From Bacteroidaceae bacterium (GTDB taxonomy: Bacteria > Bacteroidota > Bacteroidia > Bacteroidales > Bacteroidaceae): a stretch of DNA of 64,000 bases. The notes beneath the pieces are model-generated. The model was not told the DNA's origin. It did not search any database and was given only the letters and a program-made list of their open reading frames with translations. Positions within the stretch are counted from its first letter, which is position 1; each line of letters begins with the position of its first letter. Shown here piece after piece: positions 35,865 to 44,831 of this stretch. The DNA lies in NCBI GenBank assembly GCA_902362595.1, contig CABIXF010000002.1, positions 109,104 to 173,103 of the forward strand, given 5' to 3'. The position numbers and the translations under genes were made by a program.

Positions 35865-37004
35865 ATGAAAGCATTAAAGAATTTAAGCCTGCTGTTGCTA
35901 CTTGTATTGGCATTCACAGGCTGCCACAATAAAAGTTCAAAACTCGCCGATTTCAACCGAACGGTCTATACACCTGAATACGCTTCGGGGTTTGACATAA
36001 AAGGTGCAGACGGCAAAAAGAGCGTATTGGTTACCGTCACGAACCCTTGGCAGGGCGCCGACAGCATCACTACGAACCTGTTCATTGCCCGTGATGACGA
36101 AGAGGTTCCGGCGGATTTCACCGGTCAGATGCTCAAGGGGGATGCCGAGCGCATCGTCTGCATGTCCTCGACCCATATCGCCATGCTCGACGCAATCGGC
36201 GAAACGGGACGCGTAGTCGGCGTGTCAGGCATCGACTACATCTCCAATCCCGACATTCAGGCACGGCGGGACAGCGTTGGAGATGTGGGCTACGAAGGGA
36301 ACATCAATTACGAACTGCTGCTCTCGCTTGACCCCGACCTCGTGTTGCTTTACGGCGTGAACGGGGCAAGCTCGATGGAGGGTAAGCTCAAAGAGTTGGA
36401 TATCCCGTTCATGTATGTCGGCGATTACCTCGAAGAGTCTCCGCTGGGCAAAGCCGAATGGCTGGTGGCACTTTCGGAGGTTATCGGAAAACGGGCGGAG
36501 GGCGAAAAAGTATTCGCGGAAATCCCCGTCAGATACAATGTCCTGAAAAAGAAAGTAGCGGACAATATCCTCGACGCTCCGTCAGTCATGCTCAACACGC
36601 CTTACGGCGACAGCTGGTTCATGCCCTCGACCGAAAGCTATGTCGCCCGGTTAATCAAAGATGCCGGAGGCGATTACATCTACAAGAAGAACACAGGAAA
36701 CGCTTCCGCGCCCATCGACCTCGAAGAGGCGTATCTGCTGGCCTCGCAAGCCGATATGTGGCTGCATGTGGGGATGGCGAACACGCTTGATGAACTGAAA
36801 GCCGCATGCCCGAAGTTCATCGACACCCGCTGTTTCCGTGGTGGACAGGTCTATAACAACAACGCCCGCACCAATGCTGCTGGCGGCAACGACTACTATG
36901 AGTCGGCGGTCGTAAATCCCGACCTCGTGCTGCGAGACCTCGTGAAGATATTCCACCCCGAACTGGTCGAGGAAGATTTCGTCTATTACAAGCAACTGAA
37001 ATAG
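35865..37004 (+). CDS. btuF: Periplasmic cobalamin-binding lipoprotein BtuF
   Basis: 379 residues, lipobox AFTGC, then the helical-backbone binding-protein fold of the BtuF/FepB class (ERIVCMSSTHIAMLDAIGET, YELLLSLDPDLVLLYG, PVRYNVLKKKV). It passes cobalamin from the periplasm to BtuCD. It ends directly at the btuC start (no gap). Specificity for cobalamin rests on the operon and riboswitch; siderophore-binding homologs look similar. Confidence 0.88.
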   Translation: MKALKNLSLLLLLVLAFTGCHNKSSKLADFNRTVYTPEYASGFDIKGADGKKSVLVTVTNPWQGADSITTNLFIARDDEEVPADFTGQMLKGDAERIVCMSSTHIAMLDAIGETGRVVGVSGIDYISNPDIQARRDSVGDVGYEGNINYELLLSLDPDLVLLYGVNGASSMEGKLKELDIPFMYVGDYLEESPLGKAEWLVALSEVIGKRAEGEKVFAEIPVRYNVLKKKVADNILDAPSVMLNTPYGDSWFMPSTESYVARLIKDAGGDYIYKKNTGNASAPIDLEEAYLLASQADMWLHVGMANTLDELKAACPKFIDTRCFRGGQVYNNNARTNAAGGNDYYESAVVNPDLVLRDLVKIFHPELVEEDFVYYKQLK

Positions 37005-37985
37005 ATGCGCTCCCGTTCCGCCATATTGTTTGCCATGCTGGCCGCCCTCACCCTTTTCCTGTTTCTGCTGGATTTGGCGGTGGGGGCAGTCGCCGTACCG
37101 CTCGGCGATGTATGGGCGGCTTTGACGGGCGGCGACTGCCCGCGGGCGACGGCGAAAATTATACTGAATATCCGACTGATTAAGGCGGTGGTCGCGTTGC
37201 TGGCCGGAGCAGCTCTGTCGGTCAGCGGTCTTCAGATGCAAACCCTCTTCCGCAATCCTCTTGCCGGCCCCTACGTGCTCGGCATCAGTTCGGGCGCGAG
37301 CCTCGGCGTGGCACTCGTCGTGCTTGCAGGCTTCGGTTCGTCGATAGGCATTGCCGGGGCGGCTTGGCTCGGAGCGGCGCTCGTGCTGGTCGTCATCGCC
37401 GCCGTCGGCCACCGCATCAAGGACATCATGGTGATTCTGATTCTCGGCATGATGTTCTCGTCGGGAGTCGGCGCGATTGTACAGATATTGCAATATCTCA
37501 GCAAGGAAGAATCCCTGAAAGCCTTTGTCATTTGGACGATGGGGTCGCTCGGCGACGTGACCTTCGACCAGCTTGCGGTACTCGTCCCGTCGATTATCGC
37601 CGGACTGTTGTTGGCGGTGGTGACGATCAAGCCGCTCAACTTACTGCTGTTCGGCGAGGAGTATGCCGTGACGATGGGGCTGAACATCCGACGCTCGCGC
37701 GGGCTGCTGTTCCTCTCCACGACGCTGCTTGCTGGTACGGTGACCGCCTTTTGCGGTCCGATAGGCTTCATCGGACTGGCCATGCCCCACGTCACGAGAA
37801 TGCTGTTCCGCAACAGCGACCATCGGGTACTCGTACCGGGAACCGTTCTTTCGGGTGCGGCGGTGCTGCTTCTTTGCGACCTCGTTTCTAAAATGTTCAC
37901 CCTGCCGATCAACGCCATCACCGCATTGCTGGGAATCCCCATCGTGGTGTGGGTGGTCTTGCGCAATAAATCCGTCACCGCATGA
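37005..37985 (+). CDS. btuC: Cobalamin ABC permease BtuC
   Basis: 326 residues of the FecCD/BtuC permease family with about ten membrane helices. Family motifs include ALSVSGLQMQTLFRNPLAGP and GPIGFIGLAMPHVTRMLF. It forms the inner-membrane channel with BtuD. Start immediately follows the btuF stop; its stop overlaps the btuD start by 4 bases. Confidence 0.92.
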   Translation: MRSRSAILFAMLAALTLFLFLLDLAVGAVAVPLGDVWAALTGGDCPRATAKIILNIRLIKAVVALLAGAALSVSGLQMQTLFRNPLAGPYVLGISSGASLGVALVVLAGFGSSIGIAGAAWLGAALVLVVIAAVGHRIKDIMVILILGMMFSSGVGAIVQILQYLSKEESLKAFVIWTMGSLGDVTFDQLAVLVPSIIAGLLLAVVTIKPLNLLLFGEEYAVTMGLNIRRSRGLLFLSTTLLAGTVTAFCGPIGFIGLAMPHVTRMLFRNSDHRVLVPGTVLSGAAVLLLCDLVSKMFTLPINAITALLGIPIVVWVVLRNKSVTA

Positions 37986-38740
37986 TAAAGTTACACGATT
38001 TTTCCATAGGCTACGGCGAGCGCACCTTGCTCTGCGAGGTGGAAACCACCATAGAAAAGGGCAGGCTGACTGCCCTTATCGGGCGCAACGGCACGGGCAA
38101 ATCGACACTGCTTCGAGCCATCGCCGGACTGAACCGCCGTTATACCGGCCGAATCCTGCTCGACGGGCATAACGCCGCCGATATGCGAGCAGCAGAAATG
38201 GCCAGAACGCTGGCATTCGTCACGACCGAGCGCACACGCATCGCCAATCTCAAATGCAAGGATGTCGTGGCTATCGGCCGCGCACCCTATACCAACTGGA
38301 TTGGAAAGATGCAGGAGGTCGACAAGGAGATCGTCATGCGGTCGCTCGCCTCGGTGGGCATGGAGGCTTATGCGGAGCGCACGATGGACAAGATGTCGGA
38401 CGGCGAGTGCCAGCGCATCATGATCGCACGGGCGTTGGCGCAGGATACGCCGATTATCCTGCTCGACGAACCCACCTCGTTTCTCGATATGCCCAACCGC
38501 TACGAATTGTGTACACTGCTGGCACGGCTGGCGCATGAAGAAAACAAGTGCATCCTTTTTTCCACGCACGAGCTGGATATCGCCCTCTCGCTTGCCGATG
38601 CGATAGCCCTTATCGACCCACCCCAGTTGTCGTATATGCCGACCGAAGAGATGCGCCGGAGCGGCTGCATCGAGCGGCTGTTCCGAAATAATTGTGTGAC
38701 GTTCGATGCCACGACAGGATTCATAAAAGTGGGACAATGA
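37982..38740 (+). CDS. btuD: Cobalamin ABC ATPase BtuD
   Basis: 252 residues: Walker A GRNGTGKST (34-42), signature MSDGECQRIMIARAL (SDGE instead of SGGQ), Walker B IILLDEPTSFLD and the H-loop FSTHELD. It powers BtuC. Coupled to btuC by ATGA and to the next gene by ATGA. Confidence 0.92.
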   Translation: MIKLHDFSIGYGERTLLCEVETTIEKGRLTALIGRNGTGKSTLLRAIAGLNRRYTGRILLDGHNAADMRAAEMARTLAFVTTERTRIANLKCKDVVAIGRAPYTNWIGKMQEVDKEIVMRSLASVGMEAYAERTMDKMSDGECQRIMIARALAQDTPIILLDEPTSFLDMPNRYELCTLLARLAHEENKCILFSTHELDIALSLADAIALIDPPQLSYMPTEEMRRSGCIERLFRNNCVTFDATTGFIKVGQ

Positions 38741-39333
38741 CTAAGGAATATATCATAGAGAATTTCACAGCAAATATCAGCGTGGACGAATATATTTCAC
38801 GCTTCCGGGACGAAAAACGTTTTGTCGAATTTTGCAAACAATGCCCCAACTACGGTAATAGTTGGGGATGCCCGCCGTTCGATTTCGATACCGGAGAATT
38901 TCTGCGCCAATATGAATATGCCCACCTGATGGCCACGAAAATAATTCCGGTCGAGAAAAATATTCCGATAGACAGAACGCAGGAATTGATTAAACCGGAA
39001 CGGCTCAGGATAGAAAGGGAATTGCTGGAAATGGAGCACAGATACGGAGGTCGGGCATTCGCCTATGTAGGAAAATGCCTATACTGTCCCGATTCCGAAT
39101 GCGCCCGCAAATGCAACCGTCCTTGCCTGCATCCGGACAAAGTACGTCCCTCGCTTGAAGCATTCGGGTTCGATATGACACGAACACTCTCGGAACTTTT
39201 CGGGATAGAGCTGCTTTGGGGAAAGGATGGTATTCTACCGGAATATCTTGTGATTGTAAGCGGATTATTTCATAATTCGGCAGAAAATATTATCAGTCAT
39301 ACGAAGCGTAATCAGGATTCAGGAAACCTATAA
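38737..39333 (+). CDS. DUF2284 cysteine-rich metal-binding protein
   Basis: 198 residues with two Cys clusters: CKQCPNYGNSWGCPPF near residue 30 and CLYCPDSECARKCNRPC near residue 110. DUF2284 proteins are predicted metal (Fe-S or zinc) binders of uncertain role. The start overlaps the btuD stop by 4 bases, so it belongs to the B12 operon; handling of cobalt, cobalamin or a corrinoid-linked step is possible but inferred. It is more AT-rich than btuFCD. Last gene of the operon. Confidence 0.8.
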   Translation: MTKEYIIENFTANISVDEYISRFRDEKRFVEFCKQCPNYGNSWGCPPFDFDTGEFLRQYEYAHLMATKIIPVEKNIPIDRTQELIKPERLRIERELLEMEHRYGGRAFAYVGKCLYCPDSECARKCNRPCLHPDKVRPSLEAFGFDMTRTLSELFGIELLWGKDGILPEYLVIVSGLFHNSAENIISHTKRNQDSGNL

Positions 39334-39352
39334 TCTTATTACCCTCATTGAT

Positions 39353-39391
39353 AACAAAAGTCCCTGCAATCCGAATTATAGATTGAGGGAC
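39353..39391 (-). terminator. Intrinsic terminator of the OmpA-like gene
   Basis: Read on the minus strand, GTCCCTCAATC pairs with GATTGCAGGGAC (one bulge) and is followed by TTTTGTT. It lies 23 bases past the stop of the minus-strand OmpA-like gene and may also stop the converging B12 transcript. Confidence 0.7.
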
Positions 39392-39413
39392 TCGATGAAA
39401 GTGAATGTAAAAA

Positions 39414-40814
39414 CTAAAAGAACAACTCTACTTTCGTATGCCTGTTGACTTCGACCGGTACATGGTCGGCTATGCCGCCTCTGCTTACCTTGACGATGCG
39501 TTCGATCGGTATGCCACGCTTTTTCAATTCTGCAACGATATAATCCGCTCTCGATGTACTTAATGAACCATTAAGCACAGGAGTTCCAGTCGAACTGTCG
39601 GCCGCACCGGTTACTCTCAAGGATAATCCGTATTTCTTGGCCACGCGAGCCAGTTCATCAAGGTTAAGCATTTGGGAAGCATCCGTCAGGTGCGCCGTAT
39701 TGAGGTTAAAAAAGAAATAGACAGGCGACCCGATGCAATTCCCGGCTTGTATGAGTTCCGTCCTTTCAGAGACGATTATGCCCGGTTTCTCGGCATCATC
39801 TCCGTTGTTGCCATATCCAATACTTGCAGAATCAAGCGGCGAGATTCCATCCCAATGCCGGTTTTTCAATCTTGCCCGTAGTGAGTTCAATCCGCTGTAA
39901 TTATTTCTGGGATAACCTTGACGGCGGTCGGTCTCATCGTCATTAACCAGATGACCGTACTTGTCAAGCAATCCTTCTATTTCCAGAATTTTCTTCAATT
40001 CTGCGACCGTCCGTCGGTTGCGGTCGTACCAGTCTTTATAACGCTTGTTTTCTCCGGATAAGATATTGGCATGATCCACGAGCCACTCATTCTGACGAAT
40101 GTAAGATGTCGCATCAACCGCGCGTTTCCAACCGACCTTTCCGAGATGAAACGTGAAACCGGCGGTCAGCGATACCATGTGGTCGCCGAGGCGGTTCGGG
40201 CGTCCGTAACCATCGAAGTCCTGAAAGGTGGTCGTGCCGGAGAGTTCCAACATGGCACTTACTCGTTTGGAAATCCGATATTCTCCCTGTACGCCATACG
40301 AAACAGTAAAGGGATTATTCCCGTTAGAGGCATTGTGCAACAGGCCGACACCGGCAAAGGGAGCAAGATTCCAGCGTACCTGTTCTTGCCGGGCATATCT
40401 GCAGCCAAGGACATTCCACAGCAGATCCGCATGGATATGGTGGTAGTCCTGATTGGACAATGTTCCATCTTTGAACTGCACACCGCTGTAATTGATACGT
40501 GCGCCGACGGACGGAGTGAACCATTTTCCGACTGCGAAACTGTACGAGGGTTTCAAGCGTCCGAAGAGGTCTTCGCAGCCGAGAGGTGTGCCGAGAAAGG
40601 CGGACGTACCCCCGGCAATACTGACAAACCAGTTGCCAGTCAGGGATGCCGGAAGTACCACTCCGTCAAGATAGACGGGCTGTATCGGTTGCAGTTCCTC
40701 CGAGACATTATAGTACGGTGTATGTTGTACAGTATCCACCTGTACGGGTTGTATACTTGCCTGTGCCTGCAACGTGCAAAGCACGGCCAATATAAAAAAG
40801 ATTTGTTTCGTCAT
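39414..40814 (-). CDS. OmpA-family outer membrane protein
   Basis: 466 residues: signal peptide (FFILAVLCTLQAQA), an N-terminal beta-barrel of about 200 residues (GNWFVSIAGGTSAFLG, VGKWFTPSVGARINYSGVQF, HMVSLTAGFTFHLGKVGW), a helical linker, and a C-terminal OmpA peptidoglycan-binding domain (YFFFNLNTAHL, LDELARVAKKYGLSLRVTGA, SRADYIVAELKKRGI). It would anchor the outer membrane to the wall. Last gene of the minus-strand mob operon, so it may stabilise the mating pair or serve surface exclusion (inference). Confidence 0.85.
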   Translation of the reverse strand: MTKQIFFILAVLCTLQAQASIQPVQVDTVQHTPYYNVSEELQPIQPVYLDGVVLPASLTGNWFVSIAGGTSAFLGTPLGCEDLFGRLKPSYSFAVGKWFTPSVGARINYSGVQFKDGTLSNQDYHHIHADLLWNVLGCRYARQEQVRWNLAPFAGVGLLHNASNGNNPFTVSYGVQGEYRISKRVSAMLELSGTTTFQDFDGYGRPNRLGDHMVSLTAGFTFHLGKVGWKRAVDATSYIRQNEWLVDHANILSGENKRYKDWYDRNRRTVAELKKILEIEGLLDKYGHLVNDDETDRRQGYPRNNYSGLNSLRARLKNRHWDGISPLDSASIGYGNNGDDAEKPGIIVSERTELIQAGNCIGSPVYFFFNLNTAHLTDASQMLNLDELARVAKKYGLSLRVTGAADSSTGTPVLNGSLSTSRADYIVAELKKRGIPIERIVKVSRGGIADHVPVEVNRHTKVELFF

Positions 40815-40868
40815 ATTCCAATGATATTATTCGTTATACTTTTTGATTTGTCATGAGACGTATGCCAC

Positions 40869-42326
40869 TTACCGTTTGGGTTTCTTGCCAATGGCCGGAC
40901 GCATCATGCGGCTCGCCATCCTCATGCTGCGGAGTGCCCATGCACGGTTGTCCTCGTCCTCATCGCGCCCCCATTTCAGGTCGCTGCCGCCACCTCCGCC
41001 GCCACGAGTTTCGGCAAAAGTGGTGGCATCATCGACCATACCGAGAAACAGCATCGTCGCGCAGTGCATCACGTCTGTACCTTGTTCCGCTATGGACTGG
41101 ACGAGCGAGCCGTCGAACAGTTGCCGTTCCGCCACGTCCATCTGTGCCGATACGTTCCTATACTCGCCGACCACATTTTCCAGCAGGACATCCTTGAGCA
41201 ACGTGTCCACTTTGGAATGTATATCATGGGAGTATTTGTAGGCTTCCTCCTTGAGTTCCCCGGTACGTTCCTCAATGGCATCCATGTTCTCTTTCAGCTC
41301 GGCAAGCTGCCGGTCAGCCGTCTGTAACTTCTCCTGCTTGTCTGCCAGTTGCCTGTTGATGCCTGCCAGCTCTTTCTCCAGACTTTTAACTTGTGCGGCT
41401 AATTGTTCCGCATCGCCCTTGTTCGCTTTCAAATCCTGTTCGGCTGCCGATAGCAGAGCCTCTTTTTCGGCTTTCGACTTCTCAAGGTTATCGACCATTG
41501 TCGTAAGCCCCTTGACCCTGCGCTCTGCCAGACGGATGTCCGATTGAAGGGTTGCCAGCACCTTTTGGTGGCGGTCTATATTTTCCTCGATGGTCGTACA
41601 TTCTTCCGATAGCATACGGCGGTATTCTTCGGTAGTCCTGTGCCGTGCGCCTGTTTCGGATATGCTTGTTCCTCTCGACATTCCCCACCTTGTATTGACT
41701 TCGGCGAAAAAGTCGGTATGAAGCTGTTTCATCCTTGCGCTGTATTCAAACTTGTCCTTTCCGGCGAATATTTCCTTGTACGCAAAGCGGCCGTCTTTGA
41801 TTGGCAACAAAGTACAATGCACATGAGGGTTCAATTCGTCAAGGTGTACGATGAATGCGGCGATGTTCTGCTCGCCATATTTGCCACTCACGAATGAATA
41901 GACGTCTTTCGCCCAGCGTTCAATATCGCTCATTCTTTTGATACGGGTATTGTTCGCACCTTCATCAAAATCCACGTTCTGCGTGCCGAACGCGAGTTCG
42001 TGCATCCGCTTACGGGAACCGCCGAAAATGAAGTTCACCACCGTGCGGTACTTCGGTTCTGCCAGTCCTTCGTTGGGGTCTTTGATTCCACGCCTCTCCA
42101 ATATGTCCGCCATCCGTTCGGGAATGTTGCGGCTCGTGTCAATGGGACGTACCTTGCCTCCGGGCGCAATCTCGAAGTTCAGGTGTTTGCGTGTGGGGTC
42201 GTAATTCCCCTTATTCATAGCGTACTTTTCCGCCCTTTCACTGCGGTCACGCAAATGTTCGTTGCTTTGGGCTGCGGTGATGCCTTTCGACACCTGCATA
42301 TCAAGTACCTGTTTTTGATCTGCCAT
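40869..42326 (-). CDS. MobV-type relaxase
   Basis: 485 residues from the ATG at 42326 (MADQKQVLDMQVSKG; an upstream TTG at 42350 is less likely). The N-terminal 240 residues are a Pre/Mob relaxase: the metal-binding HLDELNPHVH is at 161-170, with SERAEKYAMNKGNYD near the start. Residues about 250-390 are a long coiled coil, ending in a basic tail after GGGGGS. It nicks the element at oriT and leads the strand into the recipient. The gene-free 42351-42543 upstream is the likely oriT. Confidence 0.9.
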   Translation of the reverse strand: MADQKQVLDMQVSKGITAAQSNEHLRDRSERAEKYAMNKGNYDPTRKHLNFEIAPGGKVRPIDTSRNIPERMADILERRGIKDPNEGLAEPKYRTVVNFIFGGSRKRMHELAFGTQNVDFDEGANNTRIKRMSDIERWAKDVYSFVSGKYGEQNIAAFIVHLDELNPHVHCTLLPIKDGRFAYKEIFAGKDKFEYSARMKQLHTDFFAEVNTRWGMSRGTSISETGARHRTTEEYRRMLSEECTTIEENIDRHQKVLATLQSDIRLAERRVKGLTTMVDNLEKSKAEKEALLSAAEQDLKANKGDAEQLAAQVKSLEKELAGINRQLADKQEKLQTADRQLAELKENMDAIEERTGELKEEAYKYSHDIHSKVDTLLKDVLLENVVGEYRNVSAQMDVAERQLFDGSLVQSIAEQGTDVMHCATMLFLGMVDDATTFAETRGGGGGGSDLKWGRDEDEDNRAWALRSMRMASRMMRPAIGKKPKR

Positions 42327-42350
42327 ACTCTTTTCGTGTTGTTTGGACAA

Positions 42351-42543
42351 TCCGTCCTGTCCCAGCTTGCTGCTTGCCCGGACAGCCTACCGACGGTCGG
42401 AGACCTATCGGGGTATTAGGCTCCCCCTTCCCTTTGTTTCGTGGCAGACGGGCAAGCCCGTGTGCCTCCTATAACCGGCAGGATAACCGTTAAGGGATGG
42501 AGGTGGATTGTTCGCGTTATACAATCTGTTTTCGACTCCCGGT
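42351..42543. other. Candidate origin of transfer (oriT)
   Basis: 193 gene-free bases between relaxase and its accessory gene, dense in symmetry: CCGACGGTCGG (42390-42400), ACGGGC-AA-GCCCGT (42448-42461) and a direct repeat ATAACCG twice near 42472 and 42483. Position and inverted repeats fit an oriT of a MobV element; the nick site cannot be read directly. Confidence 0.5.
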
Positions 42544-43395
42544 TCAATCCACCATCGCCTGTGCCTTTGCCAGAAGCGATAAAAAAGGTTTGCGAAGCGA
42601 TTTGAGGCGTTCTTGGTCTTCGTCCATGTCGAAGTCCGTCACTGATGCCTCGGTGTCGAGAATCAGCCCGGCGAGGTCTTTGGCGGACTCGATGAAAGCA
42701 GCCCATTCTTCACCGAGGTCAAACCGGAAGAAATCCACAAGCGGCGAACTGTCATCGAATCTCGACTTGTGCAGGATTTTTTGCAGGGCGGCGTGGGCGA
42801 TGCAGCACAAGGCTGTTTCACGATGTTCCGTGACCAAAGTGCCGGAATGTGCGGAGGTCGTGTTGGAATGGGTGTCCAAACAGAGTCCGGTGTCACGGTC
42901 GGCAATTTCAGTCTTTGCCAGACTTACGAGTTGTCCACATATTACGCCAGTTTCGGCAGCGGTCGTTTTGCCGATTACCCAATCGGACAATACCTCACGG
43001 AGCTGTCTGGCAAAGTCCGGCTGCTCCTGTGCATTGCGGGGCTGTGCTGCCTGACCGGATTGTACGGTCATGGTAATGACCACGCTTTTGGGAAGCTGGA
43101 TGCGGGTCAGCAAACCGAATGCCTCCATTGCACTCAAAAAAGAACGGACGGTAGCCCTGTGCCAATGCCACTCCGATGCGAGGTCGGAAACGGTCAGGTG
43201 GCACTGGTTGGGTTGCAGCACGTAGGCCTTCTTTCTTAAAAACGGAGAAACGAAACCTGCCAGTGATTTGTCCAACAGGTCACAGTACGCTTCGGTGCGT
43301 GTTTTGCGTTCATCCCCTTTCTCCTTGAGATATTCGAATACCTCCCTGTCTGCCAATATGGAAACAGGTATCTTTTGGTTATTTTTCATTTTCAT
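42544..43395 (-). CDS. Mobilization accessory protein with winged-helix segment
   Basis: 283 residues (MKMKNNQKIPVSILADREVF). Residues about 60-100 (QCHLTVSDLASEWHWHRATVRSFLSAM) look like a helix-turn-helix/winged helix, so it probably binds DNA. It sits directly upstream of oriT and the relaxase on the same strand, as relaxosome accessory proteins do. It overlaps the next upstream gene by 17 bases. Family name uncertain. Confidence 0.75.
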   Translation of the reverse strand: MKMKNNQKIPVSILADREVFEYLKEKGDERKTRTEAYCDLLDKSLAGFVSPFLRKKAYVLQPNQCHLTVSDLASEWHWHRATVRSFLSAMEAFGLLTRIQLPKSVVITMTVQSGQAAQPRNAQEQPDFARQLREVLSDWVIGKTTAAETGVICGQLVSLAKTEIADRDTGLCLDTHSNTTSAHSGTLVTEHRETALCCIAHAALQKILHKSRFDDSSPLVDFFRFDLGEEWAAFIESAKDLAGLILDTEASVTDFDMDEDQERLKSLRKPFLSLLAKAQAMVD

Positions 43396-43969
43396 TCGGT
43401 TTTAATGATTCATATTGTGCGGATATATCAGTGTTGCCGCTGTCCGCTTCATGCGGCAGATTTGCGTGATGATTCTCGTGATAGGATTCTGACAACATTC
43501 CGGGATGCTTTGCCCATCCGGAAAGTGTGTCCGTATCCTTGCATTCGGACATGACCCGAACGGAGGGATAGAACAGGGCTGCCAGAAGAAGATAGGCAAT
43601 GGTTATCGCCAAGGTGTACAGATGCGGCACAAAGCCGATGACCAGTGCGCCCGATGCGAGTGTGACAAATGCACGGGGGCGGTCAAGCAACCTGCGTAAC
43701 CAGTTGTCCGTCCGTCGGAACGAAAACATTGCGGCACAGACACCGGTAGAGAGTAGGATTCCAAACTCACCCATATGTCCACAGGCATATACATAATGGA
43801 AAAGAAGCAGGCATATCAGCCATACTTGCACATACAGTTTACGGGCGTTGCCGCTTCGTGCCATTGCCATGTAAAAGGGTGTCATGAACCGCTTGTTGTT
43901 CTTGTACAATGACATTGATACCCCGAAAGGTATCGCGCAGAAAATGAGTAGCAGGATATTCAGTAACAT
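43379..43969 (-). CDS. Four-span membrane protein
   Basis: 196 residues from the ATG at 43969 (MLLNILLLIFCAIPFGVSMS); the longer frame overlaps upstream genes. Hydrophobic segments near 1-18, 48-63, 68-82 and 105-130 (GALVIGFVPHLYTLAITIAY), then a polar Glu/His/Asn-rich tail. Between two mob-operon genes and overlapping both, so translation is coupled. Role unknown, probably inner-membrane part of mobilization. Confidence 0.7.
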   Translation of the reverse strand: MLLNILLLIFCAIPFGVSMSLYKNNKRFMTPFYMAMARSGNARKLYVQVWLICLLLFHYVYACGHMGEFGILLSTGVCAAMFSFRRTDNWLRRLLDRPRAFVTLASGALVIGFVPHLYTLAITIAYLLLAALFYPSVRVMSECKDTDTLSGWAKHPGMLSESYHENHHANLPHEADSGNTDISAQYESLKPNENEK

Positions 43970-44361
43970 AAGTAATAGGGCTTTTCGGGTATGGGAGTGG
44001 GACGCACAATGAGTTCCAACTGGACAATACCGTATGTCGCCAGCCGGATAAGGGTTTCGGCATCCTTGGGCGAAAAGTACATGGCCGCTTTCTTGATGCG
44101 CTGCTTGAATGTAATGTCTTGCTTTCGGTAGATGGCCAAAGCCTTGTCCAGTTCGTGTTCGGGAATAGTCCATGTCGTACCCTCGGCGTGTATGCCGTTC
44201 GTCTTGAAGGCACGCAGTACCAATGTACGGGAAACGAGGTAGTCGGTGCGGTCGGTTCTTGAGATGATATGCTCCTTGTAGAGATTGTCATCGGCAACCT
44301 CTATCCACGTCCGGTAGGCATTGATGCAATAGACCATCTGTCGGTATAAGGTGTTTCTCAT
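43960..44361 (-). CDS. Hypothetical mob-operon protein
   Basis: 133 residues from the ATG at 44361 (MRNTLYRQMVYCINAYRTW). Basic and helical, with segments such as LVSRTLVLRAFKTNGIHAEG and KQRIKKAAMYFSPKDAE, which could be a small DNA-binding domain. Overlaps the next gene by 10 bases and the previous one by 4. No recognised family. Confidence 0.65.
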   Translation of the reverse strand: MRNTLYRQMVYCINAYRTWIEVADDNLYKEHIISRTDRTDYLVSRTLVLRAFKTNGIHAEGTTWTIPEHELDKALAIYRKQDITFKQRIKKAAMYFSPKDAETLIRLATYGIVQLELIVRPTPIPEKPYYLCY

Positions 44362-44810
44362 ATAAAATTCATCAGCACGTCGGACTTGTCTTTCTTGTAT
44401 TTCAGGAACCCGCTTTTGGAGTGTAGTTCCAAGTCGAGGCATAAGTCCCCGTACATCTGCTCCAAAGAATCATAGATGGTGACAAGGATGCTGTTTACAT
44501 TGCCCTCCGTATCCGTCTTGGCGTTCATCTTGAACATCTGTCCGAAAGCGGGATTCGAGTATGCACAAGTGCTGTGACCGAATTTTTCCGTCCGCATCGG
44601 AATATGGTGGTAGAGCGTGATCAACTCCATGTCGTCCTCGAACATATCCATTACTTCGTCCAGTTCGTAAGGGGTGCGCAACGGAAACGTAAGCAGCACA
44701 TAGTCGCCGTAGAACTGCGGTTCTTCCATCGTCGTCACATCGAGCAACTGCGGAAGTTGCAGGGGGACGAATGCCATGAAGTCATTATAAAAATGTCGTA
44801 ACATATTCAT
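44358..44810 (-). CDS. Hypothetical mob-operon protein
   Basis: 150 residues (MNMLRHFYNDFMAFVPLQLP), acidic, no membrane span; Met-rich middle (MFEDDMELITLYHHIPMRTE). Coupled to the next gene by a 4-base overlap and 21 bases downstream of the lipoprotein gene. Function unknown. Confidence 0.65.
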   Translation of the reverse strand: MNMLRHFYNDFMAFVPLQLPQLLDVTTMEEPQFYGDYVLLTFPLRTPYELDEVMDMFEDDMELITLYHHIPMRTEKFGHSTCAYSNPAFGQMFKMNAKTDTEGNVNSILVTIYDSLEQMYGDLCLDLELHSKSGFLKYKKDKSDVLMNFI

Positions 44811-44831
44811 ATCTTTTTCTGTTGTTATATT

